Positions 18,002 through 24,830 of a stretch of DNA of 64,000 nt are shown one piece after another (position 1 is the first letter of the stretch; every line of letters begins with the position of its first letter). The notes under the pieces were generated by a model. It saw only the letters and a list, made by a program, of their open reading frames with translations. It was not told where the DNA came from and did not search any database. The stretch is taken from positions 248,001-312,000 of the forward strand of contig NZ_QGDC01000003.1 in assembly GCF_003324525.1 (NCBI RefSeq). The letters are read 5' to 3'. Position numbers and translations under genes: made by a program. The stretch is from Mucilaginibacter hurinus. Its GTDB lineage: Bacteria; Bacteroidota; Bacteroidia; Sphingobacteriales; Sphingobacteriaceae.

Positions 18002-18319
18002 ATGAGAACGGGCATCATAAAACACTTTTTAGTTCTATTCTTCATTTTTTCCATAATGGAAAAAACAGGTATATCTGTGCTCTCATTAATAGTTGATAAC
18101 GGTTACCACCTTACCGAAGTTGCCTTTGAAGAGGCCGAGGAAAAAGGTGCTTCAGAAACCAAAGAAGGGGTTAAGGAATATTGGCTTTTTCATCCTGATA
18201 TAAAGCTCCCTTTACCCTACACAGAACCGAAGCCAATGAATTTTGCCGGTGTAAACAGCAATCTCCATTTGGCTTATTTTCCTTCGGTACCTACACCGCC
18301 TCCAAACTACTGTATATAA
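18002..18319 (+). CDS. Small exported protein of unknown function
   Basis: This 105-residue protein begins with a basic N-terminus and a hydrophobic segment (about residues 5-19). The remainder is acidic (VAFEEAEEKGASETKEG), then a Pro-rich tail ending PTPPPNYCI. The open frame extends upstream to a TTG at 17966, but the -7 box overlaps that part, so the ATG at 18002 is the start. I do not recognise the family. It precedes the S74-domain gene in the same direction with 77 nt between them, so co-transcription is possible. Confidence 0.6.
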   Translation: MRTGIIKHFLVLFFIFSIMEKTGISVLSLIVDNGYHLTEVAFEEAEEKGASETKEGVKEYWLFHPDIKLPLPYTEPKPMNFAGVNSNLHLAYFPSVPTPPPNYCI

Positions 18320-18396
18320 TTTTATTGCGTTGATTTAAATGAGCCGTACCTGAAAAGCGTGCCTGCTCTGTTTTTTACCATTTAATTTTATATACC

Positions 18397-18831
18397 ATGA
18401 ATACTCAAGTTAAATTTTTAGCAACCCTATTTTCTGCTGCAGCATTATTTTTCACTGCGCAAACTGCATCTGCACAAAGCGTAAGCGATGCTGAACTAAA
18501 AAAGAACCAAACACCTATTAAAAATTCACTGTCGTACATTGAGCAGTTAAAGCCATTAACATTTGAATTTAATAAAGACAAGTTTAAGCAGCTTAATCTG
18601 CCGGCCGGTACACAGTACGGGTTTAGCACCGACGAGGTACAGCGCATATTGCCCGGCCTGGTAACTAAACAATACAAATGGTATGTTGCAGGTAAAAATA
18701 ACCAACGTGCTGTAGCCACAAATGCTGTTGATTACGATAAGCTTATCCCACTGTTGGTAGGAGCTATTAAAGAGCAACAGGCTGAGATAGAGCAATTGCG
18801 TGCCAGCGTTCAGCAGTTAAAAGCCAAATAA
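18397..18831 (+). CDS. Secreted free-standing S74-type intramolecular chaperone domain
   Basis: This 144-residue protein has a clear signal peptide (residues 1 to about 26, cleavage before Gln). Nearly all of the mature part resembles the C-terminal chaperone domain of endosialidase and tail-spike proteins (peptidase S74). It has a Ser-Asp pair at 30-31 followed by LKKN and PIKNSL, a GFSTDEVQ block at 75-82, LVT near 88-90, VDYDKLIPLLVGAIKE at 111-126, and a C-terminal coiled coil. Such domains normally sit at the end of long trimeric fibres and may cleave themselves off at Ser-Asp. Here there is no fibre in front, so the role is unknown; it may assist other secreted trimers or be a relic. 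Confidence 0.75.
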   Translation: MNTQVKFLATLFSAAALFFTAQTASAQSVSDAELKKNQTPIKNSLSYIEQLKPLTFEFNKDKFKQLNLPAGTQYGFSTDEVQRILPGLVTKQYKWYVAGKNNQRAVATNAVDYDKLIPLLVGAIKEQQAEIEQLRASVQQLKAK

Positions 18832-18854
18832 TTTAGTTAATAGTTTTAGTGTGG

Positions 18855-18886
18855 AAGACGTCCCGAATTCAGGGGCGTCTTTTTTT
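18855..18886 (+). terminator. Terminator after the S74-domain gene
   Basis: A 10-bp stem (AAGACGTCCC/GGGGCGTCTT, one G-T pair) with a 7-nt loop runs into a T tract. The T tract slightly overlaps the 3' end of the convergent glmS gene. Confidence 0.9.
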
Positions 18887-20720
18887 ATTCTACTGTTACT
18901 GATTTTGCAAGGTTACGGGGCTGATCAACATTGCAGCCGCGCATAACAGCTATGTGATACGCCAGTAACTGCAGCGGTATTGTTGCCAGTAACGGCACAA
19001 ATGCTTCACCGGTTTGTGGTATTTCAATAACGTATTCAGCCATGTCTTTTACTTCGGTGTCTCCTTCGGTAACAATAGCTATCACATGTCCGCCCCGGGC
19101 CTTAACTTCCTGTATATTGCTTATCACTTTTTCATATGATGAATGCTTGGTAGCAATAAACACTACAGGCATATCTTCGTCAATAAGCGCAATCGGCCCA
19201 TGCTTCATCTCAGCAGCAGGATAACCTTCGGCATGTATATACGATATTTCTTTAAGCTTTAAAGCGCCTTCAAGCGCTACCGGGAATGAACTGCCCCGGC
19301 CTAAAAACAGGCAGTTATTGCTCGACTTGAATTTTTCAGCAATCGTTTTTACGTGATCATTTGATTGTAAAGCGCGCTCAACAAGCGTTGGTATCTCATC
19401 CAGTTCGGTTAAATACTCAATAAGCTTGCTTTGTGTTATGGCGCCGCGCTTTTGAGCAATATAAAAGGCTATAAGCGTTAACACGGTAACTTGGGCGGTA
19501 AACGCTTTGGTTGACGCCACGCCTATTTCAGGGCCCGCGTGTGTATATACACCCGCATGGGTGGTACGCGGTATAGAAGCACCCACTACATTACAAATAC
19601 CAAAAATAGTGGCTCCCTTTTCTTTAGCCAGTTCAATGGCTGCCATGGTATCCGCTGTTTCGCCCGATTGGGATATAGCGATAACCAGGTCCTTTTCATT
19701 GATAATAGGATTGCGATACCTGAATTCAGACGCATACTCAACCTCAACCGGTACGCGCGCATATTCTTCAATCAAATATTCACCCACCAGACCCGCATGC
19801 CATGATGTGCCGCAGGCGACGATAATAATGCGGTCGATATTTTTAAGCTTTTCAACATACTCTTTTATGCCGCCCAGCTGTACCTTGCCCTGCCCCGGAT
19901 AAATACGCCCGCGCAGACAATCACGTATAGAACGCGGTTGCTCGTATATCTCCTTCAGCATGAAATGGTCATAGCCACCCTTTTCAAGTGCCTCAAGTTT
20001 AATATCCAGTTCCTGTATGTAAGGCGTTTGTACGGTGTTATCGATATTTTTTATTAACAGATCCTTACGACTTATGTAGGCTATTTCGTTATCATTCAGA
20101 TAGATGACATTTTTTGTGTATTCAACTATCGGAGTAGCATCCGAGGCTATAAAGTATTCACCGTGGCCTACGCCAATAACCATCGGGCTGCCCTTGCGCG
20201 CGGCAATCATCAGATCCGGATCGTCTGCGCTCATAATAACTATGGCATATGCCCCTATTACAGTATTCAGCGCTACCCTTACAGCCTCACGCAGATCAAG
20301 GCCAGTTTCCCGCTCGATATCTTCAACAAAATGAATTAATACTTCGGTATCCGTATCGCTTTTAAAAACGTGCCCCTTTGATAGCAGGGTTTCTTTTATA
20401 ACTGCATAATTTTCGATAATGCCGTTATGTATAATGGTGAGTTTACGGTCGCCAGACGAATGCGGATGCGAGTTACGGTCACTTGGGGCGCCATGGGTAG
20501 CCCAGCGGGTATGCCCCATGCCCATGGTACTGTTAAGCGTGATATCTTTTACAAAATCTTCAAGAACGCTTACCTTACCTGCCTTTTTATATACTTTTAA
20601 GCCGTTGTCATGTAAAGCAATTCCTGCGCTATCGTAACCACGGTATTCAAGACGCTGTAAACCTTTAATAATAATAGGATATGCATCCCTGTGACCTATG
20701 TAACCTACGATTCCGCACAT
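18885..20720 (-). CDS. glmS: Glutamine--fructose-6-phosphate aminotransferase (isomerising)
   Basis: This 611-residue enzyme makes glucosamine-6-phosphate for UDP-GlcNAc, peptidoglycan and lipid A. The N-terminal Ntn glutaminase domain starts with Cys2 (MCGIVGYIGH), the nucleophile after Met removal. Two SIS sugar-isomerase domains follow (about 285-420 and 455-600), and the C-terminus PRNLAKSVTVE is the standard GlmS tail. Length is normal. It lies downstream of the DUF4270 and GT5-like genes but has its own promoter and a terminator in front of it. Confidence 0.97.
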   Translation of the reverse strand: MCGIVGYIGHRDAYPIIIKGLQRLEYRGYDSAGIALHDNGLKVYKKAGKVSVLEDFVKDITLNSTMGMGHTRWATHGAPSDRNSHPHSSGDRKLTIIHNGIIENYAVIKETLLSKGHVFKSDTDTEVLIHFVEDIERETGLDLREAVRVALNTVIGAYAIVIMSADDPDLMIAARKGSPMVIGVGHGEYFIASDATPIVEYTKNVIYLNDNEIAYISRKDLLIKNIDNTVQTPYIQELDIKLEALEKGGYDHFMLKEIYEQPRSIRDCLRGRIYPGQGKVQLGGIKEYVEKLKNIDRIIIVACGTSWHAGLVGEYLIEEYARVPVEVEYASEFRYRNPIINEKDLVIAISQSGETADTMAAIELAKEKGATIFGICNVVGASIPRTTHAGVYTHAGPEIGVASTKAFTAQVTVLTLIAFYIAQKRGAITQSKLIEYLTELDEIPTLVERALQSNDHVKTIAEKFKSSNNCLFLGRGSSFPVALEGALKLKEISYIHAEGYPAAEMKHGPIALIDEDMPVVFIATKHSSYEKVISNIQEVKARGGHVIAIVTEGDTEVKDMAEYVIEIPQTGEAFVPLLATIPLQLLAYHIAVMRGCNVDQPRNLAKSVTVE

Positions 20721-20743
20721 AAATTTAAAATTGACTATTGTAG

Positions 20744-20751
20744 CAAAAGTA
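20744..20751 (-). promoter_or_regulatory. -7 box TACTTTTG of glmS
   Basis: A perfect TAnnTTTG box on the minus strand, 23 nt before the glmS ATG. No glmS ribozyme-like fold fits in the short leader. Confidence 0.65.
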
Positions 20752-20796
20752 ATCAGCTTTTAATACAAAACAACGGTAAGCCCATCAATAATTGCA

Positions 20797-20822
20797 ATAA
20801 AAAAGCCCCGTGGGGGGCTTTA
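20797..20822 (-). terminator. Terminator of the DUF4270 gene
   Basis: On the minus strand the stem AAGCCCC/GGGGCTT with a short loop is followed by six T residues, starting just after the DUF4270 stop codon. Confidence 0.88.
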
Positions 20823-20823
20823 A

Positions 20824-22179
20824 TTATTTTATCCTGGTATAAATAATATTGAGCTTAACCCGGAACGGTGAGTTTTTACCCGCCAGTATGGTACGGGCTA
20901 TGGGGTATCCTGTTGCATTAACATCGGCAGCACTTTGCGCGCTTTCGTTGGCAGCGCCAATAAACGTTCCATAGTCCTTAGTTTTACCCAGCACAAGATT
21001 TTGAATATAATTAGTAAGCAAAAAGCGGTACTCATTTTTTACCGGCAAACCCAACCGGCCTCCAAAAAGTGCCGAATAACTGCCCGTCATATCTTCAATA
21101 AATGTTCGCTGCTTGGCCAGGTCAAACTTATACATCATTAAATTAGGCAGCGGCGCATACGGAATAATGCTGCCCGGGTAAGGTGTTACCACCAGTTCGG
21201 CCCGGTTGATAATAATATCATTTTTCATATCAATCAGCGATTGCAAGCCCGGGAAGCTTACCTTAACCCTTAAACCGCCCATTCCCTGTACATAAGCCTT
21301 GGTATTTGACTCTGTTTGATTGGTCAAGGCGGTAAGCACATTCTCGCTATAGGTGTGTTTTATATCGGCAATATGCCGTGTAATAGGTAATGACACTACT
21401 GAGGTATCCATTGTAGTACCATTGTTCACCCTTATATAAACCGATAAGGTATCAGGTAAGCCGAAGGTGAGTATTCCCCCGGTTCCGGTAGTGCCTGCTT
21501 CATCCAGCTTTACATAAAAGCCTTTAACCGCAGTTTGGAAGTTATCATTTGAATTAAGTTGGTTGCCCGCAGTAAATAACACTTCCCTTATACGCGCGGT
21601 GTTAAGCGGTATGCGTAATTGCGGTAACACACGCACAAGGGTATCCGGCTTACCTTTGATAATTGAGAAAACTTTAAGCGTATCATGCGGACGCGCTTTA
21701 AATGTTTTTGTTCCCCATACATCGGTGGTGTTATACAACCAGTTTTTTGTGTTATAATAAACTGTAGATGCTACCGGCTTTTCATTTAGTTGAAAAACAT
21801 TAACCTTATACATCGAATTAACCGAATCGCCATAAAATCCGGCCGAATTGTACTTTATGCTTAAAATAGCCGAGTCGATATCAATTGTGCCTGTGGGTAT
21901 TGTGTATTTACTTAACAACGGCAGGTTAATATTAGTAACTATGCTTGATTGTGTTAAACCCAATTCAGGATCGTTAAAATAAGCTAATGGCGTACGGGCA
22001 AGGTTACCAACCTGTACCGAGTCTTCACGCATTGTATTCAACATAACGGTAGTATCGGCGTATACTGTGCCGCTTAAGCCGTTATCAACACCTAATCCAA
22101 CGCCATCAGGGTTTTTACAACCGTTTAAAATAAAAAGACTTATCAACAGGGTTAATAAGTCTAGTCTGAAAAATTTCAT
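20824..22179 (-). CDS. DUF4270 lipoprotein
   Basis: From the ATG at 22179 this is a 451-residue lipoprotein with lipobox LNGC and Cys21, followed by the DUF4270 pattern: an early D-x-T-V block, repeated short beta strands, and a C-terminal APLPNLMMYK...FLLTNYIQNLV region. DUF4270 proteins are outer-membrane or periplasmic lipoproteins of unknown function in Bacteroidota. The frame opens seven codons earlier (22200), but the downstream ATG gives a normal lipoprotein signal. It follows the GT5-like gene with only 23 nt between, so the two are probably co-transcribed. Confidence 0.85.
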   Translation of the reverse strand: MKFFRLDLLTLLISLFILNGCKNPDGVGLGVDNGLSGTVYADTTVMLNTMREDSVQVGNLARTPLAYFNDPELGLTQSSIVTNINLPLLSKYTIPTGTIDIDSAILSIKYNSAGFYGDSVNSMYKVNVFQLNEKPVASTVYYNTKNWLYNTTDVWGTKTFKARPHDTLKVFSIIKGKPDTLVRVLPQLRIPLNTARIREVLFTAGNQLNSNDNFQTAVKGFYVKLDEAGTTGTGGILTFGLPDTLSVYIRVNNGTTMDTSVVSLPITRHIADIKHTYSENVLTALTNQTESNTKAYVQGMGGLRVKVSFPGLQSLIDMKNDIIINRAELVVTPYPGSIIPYAPLPNLMMYKFDLAKQRTFIEDMTGSYSALFGGRLGLPVKNEYRFLLTNYIQNLVLGKTKDYGTFIGAANESAQSAADVNATGYPIARTILAGKNSPFRVKLNIIYTRIK

Positions 22180-22202
22180 ATATCTGTAATAGCTATCCAA
22201 CT

Positions 22203-23027
22203 TTATACCACGTGCGCTAATTCTTCGTTAGCAATTTCGTCGTAAAAATTGTAATAATTTTCTACATCCGAAGTAGAATTGAAATCTAAAACAGCTTTAT
22301 TGCTGTTTTTAACATTATTTAACACTTCTTCTTCAATATTCTCGCTACCAAGTACAATGCCGTCTGAGTAGTGAATAGCCCCCGCATATAAAGCAGAATT
22401 AGTACCTGGTTTATATACATCTGTATGCGTTTCGGTCATATCGTTCATAACCGCTTTCTGTGCAAAATCTGCGTTTAGTTTATCAGTAAAATCATTCTCA
22501 TAAATTGAATAAACGATCTTCGAATTTTTAAACGTTGGATCATCCTTGTAGGTAGTTTTCAAATACGCTGGTACTAACGCGCTCATCCAGCCATGGCAGT
22601 GAATCATATCAGGTGCCCAGCCAAGCTTTTTAACGGTCTCTAATGCACCTTTGCAAAAGAAGATCATGCGCTCATCATTATCTGCATAAAACTTACCATC
22701 CTTATCGGCAAACACATGCTTGCGCTGAAAATACTCTTCGTTATCAAGAAAGTATACCTGCATACGGGCAGCCGGTATTGAAGCTACTTTAATAATTAAC
22801 GGATTATCGTTATCATTAATAATAATGTTCATTCCCGATAAGCGAATCACCTCATGTAGCCTGTTCCTGCGCTCGTTAATATTACCGAAACGCGGCATAA
22901 GGATACGTATCTCGTAACCTTTGTCCTGCATAGCCTGCGGTAGCTGGCGTACTATTTCAGAAATTTTTGTGAGTTCAAGGAAGGGAGACATTTCATGAGA
23001 AATAAACAAAAGCTTAGATTTACCCAT
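22203..23027 (-). CDS. Half-length, degenerate glycogen synthase (GT5)-like protein
   Basis: This 274-residue protein resembles only the N-terminal Rossmann half of GT5 glycogen/starch synthases: LLFISHEMSPF, then ILMPRFGNI, then DMIHCHGWMSALVPAYLK. Full GlgA has about 470-500 residues. The nucleotide-sugar-binding K-x-G-G-L motif after the first strand is replaced here by LTKISEIV, without the two glycines, and the C-terminal donor-binding domain is missing. A normal glycogen synthase activity is therefore unlikely. Proteins of this length are annotated as glycogen/starch synthase in many Bacteroidota as far as I recall. It is divergent from panC. Confidence 0.75.
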   Translation of the reverse strand: MGKSKLLFISHEMSPFLELTKISEIVRQLPQAMQDKGYEIRILMPRFGNINERRNRLHEVIRLSGMNIIINDNDNPLIIKVASIPAARMQVYFLDNEEYFQRKHVFADKDGKFYADNDERMIFFCKGALETVKKLGWAPDMIHCHGWMSALVPAYLKTTYKDDPTFKNSKIVYSIYENDFTDKLNADFAQKAVMNDMTETHTDVYKPGTNSALYAGAIHYSDGIVLGSENIEEEVLNNVKNSNKAVLDFNSTSDVENYYNFYDEIANEELAHVV

Positions 23028-23082
23028 CTCTATAATCTGTATTAAATAAGTTAAGAACCCAAATAAAATATTTTTGGGTTTG

Positions 23083-23090
23083 CAAATATA
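23083..23090 (-). promoter_or_regulatory. -7 box TATATTTG of the GT5-like gene, with hairpin in the leader
   Basis: A perfect TAnnTTTG box on the minus strand lies 55 nt before the ATG. The leader between them begins with an 8-bp inverted repeat (AACCCAAA at 23056-23063 and TTTGGGTT at 23073-23080). It could shield the 5' end of the mRNA; it has no T run and is not a terminator. Confidence 0.55.
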
Positions 23091-23116
23091 CGGATATTAT
23101 ATGAACTATCAATGAA

Positions 23117-23143
23117 TTGTGCAAGTAAGTTTGGTTATTTTTG
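23117..23143 (+). promoter_or_regulatory. panC promoter (TTG-N16-TATTTTTG)
   Basis: A TTG at 23117-23119 and a perfect TAnnTTTG box at 23136-23143 precede the panC start by 43 nt. Confidence 0.55.
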
Positions 23144-23186
23144 TCGAATTGTTCAACTTCGCCGAATTTTTTAAACAAGCCGGGTA

Positions 23187-24023
23187 TTGGAAAAATTTAC
23201 AACAAAAAGTAGTGTACAACAGTATGTGCAGCAGCAACGCGCAAGTGGCAAAACCATCGGATTTGTAGCCACCATGGGCGCCCTCCACGCCGGCCATATT
23301 TCATTAATTGACATAGCCCGCCGGCATTGTGATATAGTTATTAGCAGCATTTTTGTAAACCCAACACAGTTTAATGACACCAAGGATCTTGAGAAATATC
23401 CGCGTCCCATTGCTGTTGACGTAGCTATGCTTGAACAAGCCGGCTGCGACGCTTTATTTAATCCTGAGGTGGAAGAGATGTATTCCGGTGACGAGGGATG
23501 GCATTTGGACATTGGCGAACTAGAACACTTGCTTGAAGGCCGGTCGCGACCGGGACATTACCAGGGCGTTATGCAGGTGGTACATAAATTATTTACCATT
23601 GTTAAGCCCGACGAAGCATTTTTTGGGCAAAAGGACTATCAGCAGTTTATGGTGATCAACAAAATGACTGCATTGATGAAAATGCCGGTTAAATTGGTGA
23701 TGTGCCCAATTGTACGCGAGCCTGATGGGCTGGCAATGAGTTCACGAAATATTCATTTGTCAGCTGACGATCGCCGCCACTCGTTAGTCCTTTCACAAAC
23801 ACTGAACCAGGTTTACAGGGATTTTGACCCCGCAAGCATTGCCGGTTTGCAGGACCAGGCTATGCAAACATTGTATAATGAGGAGGGCGTTGAACCGGAT
23901 TATTTTGTACTGGTAGATGGCGATACCCTGCATCCCGCAAATCAAAACACGCAAAAAGTTGTGGCATTAGTGGCTGCTAAAGTAGGCAACACACGGCTGA
24001 TAGATAACGTTATTGTTCAATGA
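23187..24023 (+). CDS. panC: Pantoate--beta-alanine ligase
   Basis: This 278-residue enzyme condenses pantoate and beta-alanine with ATP to give pantothenate, through a pantoyl-adenylate. It belongs to the class I nucleotidyltransferase fold, with the HIGH-type motif as HAGH at residues 34-37 (TMGALHAGH), FVNPTQF and the KMSKS-type loop AMSSRN. The start is a TTG at 23187: no in-frame ATG exists before Met30, which lies inside the conserved core, and the TTG puts the N-terminus at the family position. panD follows 129 nt downstream but has its own promoter. Confidence 0.94.
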   Translation: MEKFTTKSSVQQYVQQQRASGKTIGFVATMGALHAGHISLIDIARRHCDIVISSIFVNPTQFNDTKDLEKYPRPIAVDVAMLEQAGCDALFNPEVEEMYSGDEGWHLDIGELEHLLEGRSRPGHYQGVMQVVHKLFTIVKPDEAFFGQKDYQQFMVINKMTALMKMPVKLVMCPIVREPDGLAMSSRNIHLSADDRRHSLVLSQTLNQVYRDFDPASIAGLQDQAMQTLYNEEGVEPDYFVLVDGDTLHPANQNTQKVVALVAAKVGNTRLIDNVIVQ

Positions 24024-24032
24024 CGATTCTCT

Positions 24033-24127
24033 ATAATTGATAGTTGGAGTCTTTTACGCTACAACTCATCAGTTATGGTCTATGCACTGTAATAAAATTT
24101 GCCCCTGTCCCGCAAACTATTAACTAT
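24033..24127. repeat. Intergenic inverted repeat of the GATAGTT/AACTAT family (copy A)
   Basis: Two 13-nt arms, ATAATTGATAGTT (24033-24045) and AACTATTAACTAT (24115-24127), match as an inverted repeat at 11 of 13 positions. They enclose about 70 nt between panC and panD. The arm sequence is related to the repeat before the ABC ATPase gene (47877-47932). Confidence 0.45.
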
Positions 24128-24140
24128 GAACTAATATGAT

Positions 24141-24148
24141 TAACTTTG
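24141..24148 (+). promoter_or_regulatory. -7 box TAACTTTG, 4 nt before panD ATG
   Basis: A perfect TAnnTTTG box ends 4 nt before the panD start codon, so panD is predicted to be an independent, leaderless transcription unit. Confidence 0.6.
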
Positions 24149-24152
24149 TGCC

Positions 24153-24503
24153 ATGATAATTGAGGTATTAAAATCCAAGATACATCGTATAAGGGTAACC
24201 CAGGCCGAGTTAAACTATGTGGGTAGCATTACGATAGACGAGGATTTGATGGATGCGGCTGATATAATCGCCAACGAGAAGGTGCAGATAGTGAACAATA
24301 ACAATGGAGCCCGGTTTGAAACCTATGTTATAAAAGGGGAGCGTGGTACCGGAACGGTTTGCCTTAACGGAGCTACCGCTCGTTTAGCGCAGGTAGGCGA
24401 CATTATCATTGTAATGAGTTACGCGCACATGGACAAAACTGAGGCGAAAACATACCAACCTATTTTGGTTTTCCCTGATACCGATAATAAGCTGATAAAA
24501 TAA
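24153..24503 (+). CDS. panD: Aspartate 1-decarboxylase
   Basis: This 116-residue proenzyme makes beta-alanine from aspartate for pantothenate synthesis. It self-cleaves between Gly24 and Ser25 (NYVGSI) to create the pyruvoyl group, at exactly the usual residue numbers. Other conserved residues are Lys9, Tyr58 ([10 protein letters not shown]), and the GATARL block. Length is normal. It lies in the pantothenate pair with panC. Confidence 0.96.
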   Translation: MIIEVLKSKIHRIRVTQAELNYVGSITIDEDLMDAADIIANEKVQIVNNNNGARFETYVIKGERGTGTVCLNGATARLAQVGDIIIVMSYAHMDKTEAKTYQPILVFPDTDNKLIK

Positions 24504-24716
24504 ATTTTCAGCTATTTGACTGCCTATCCCCTGTTAGCTTTTAGTTATTCCTGTTGGCAAGAACATTATTCGCTGGCAACTACAATGTCCCCTTTCAAAA
24601 AACAACAGCCTACTCGTTGATATCGGGCTATTGCAATTATGTGTATTACAGTGACCCTGTCTAATTCAATCGTTATTAAAAATTGAAAATTTAATGCGAA
24701 ATGCCCTCATAATTTC
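24504..24716. other. Non-coding stretch upstream of the carB promoter
   Basis: This is the first 213 nt of the 327-nt panD-carB gap. I see no ORF, no clear terminator for panD and no RNA fold here. The carB promoter and leader follow and are listed separately. Confidence 0.4.
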
Positions 24717-24830
24717 TATCTTTGCACCCCGACGCTGAAGTCGGGTTTATCTTCGCTTTCAGCGCATAGGAAACGGTTAACCCTAGTTAACTTTTGTTTG
24801 ACTTTAACTTTTTTGAATTAAAAAAGCCCT
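24717..24830 (+). promoter_or_regulatory. carB promoter (TATCTTTG) and structured ~100-nt leader
   Basis: A perfect -7 box TATCTTTG lies at 24717-24724, so transcription should start near 24729. The leader contains hairpin 1 (CCCGAC 24728-24733 with GTCGGG 24740-24745). The alternative hairpin 2 (CGCTGAA 24733-24739 with TTCAGCG 24758-24764) uses the loop of hairpin 1 as its 5' arm, so the two exclude each other. A GTTAAC/GTTAAC stem (24775-24790) and a CTTTTTT/AAAAAAG stem next to the ATG follow. The last stem could occlude the start codon region. I know no Rfam family that it matches, so attenuation or translational control in response to pyrimidines or arginine is a hypothesis. Confidence 0.5.

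Noticed and set aside
20721..20743. glmS ribozyme or riboswitch
   Set aside because: The leader between promoter box and ATG is about 20 nt, far too short for the ribozyme.
23056..23080. Terminator upstream of the GT5-like gene
   Set aside because: The AACCCAAA/TTTGGGTT hairpin lacks a following T run in either direction and lies just after a promoter box.
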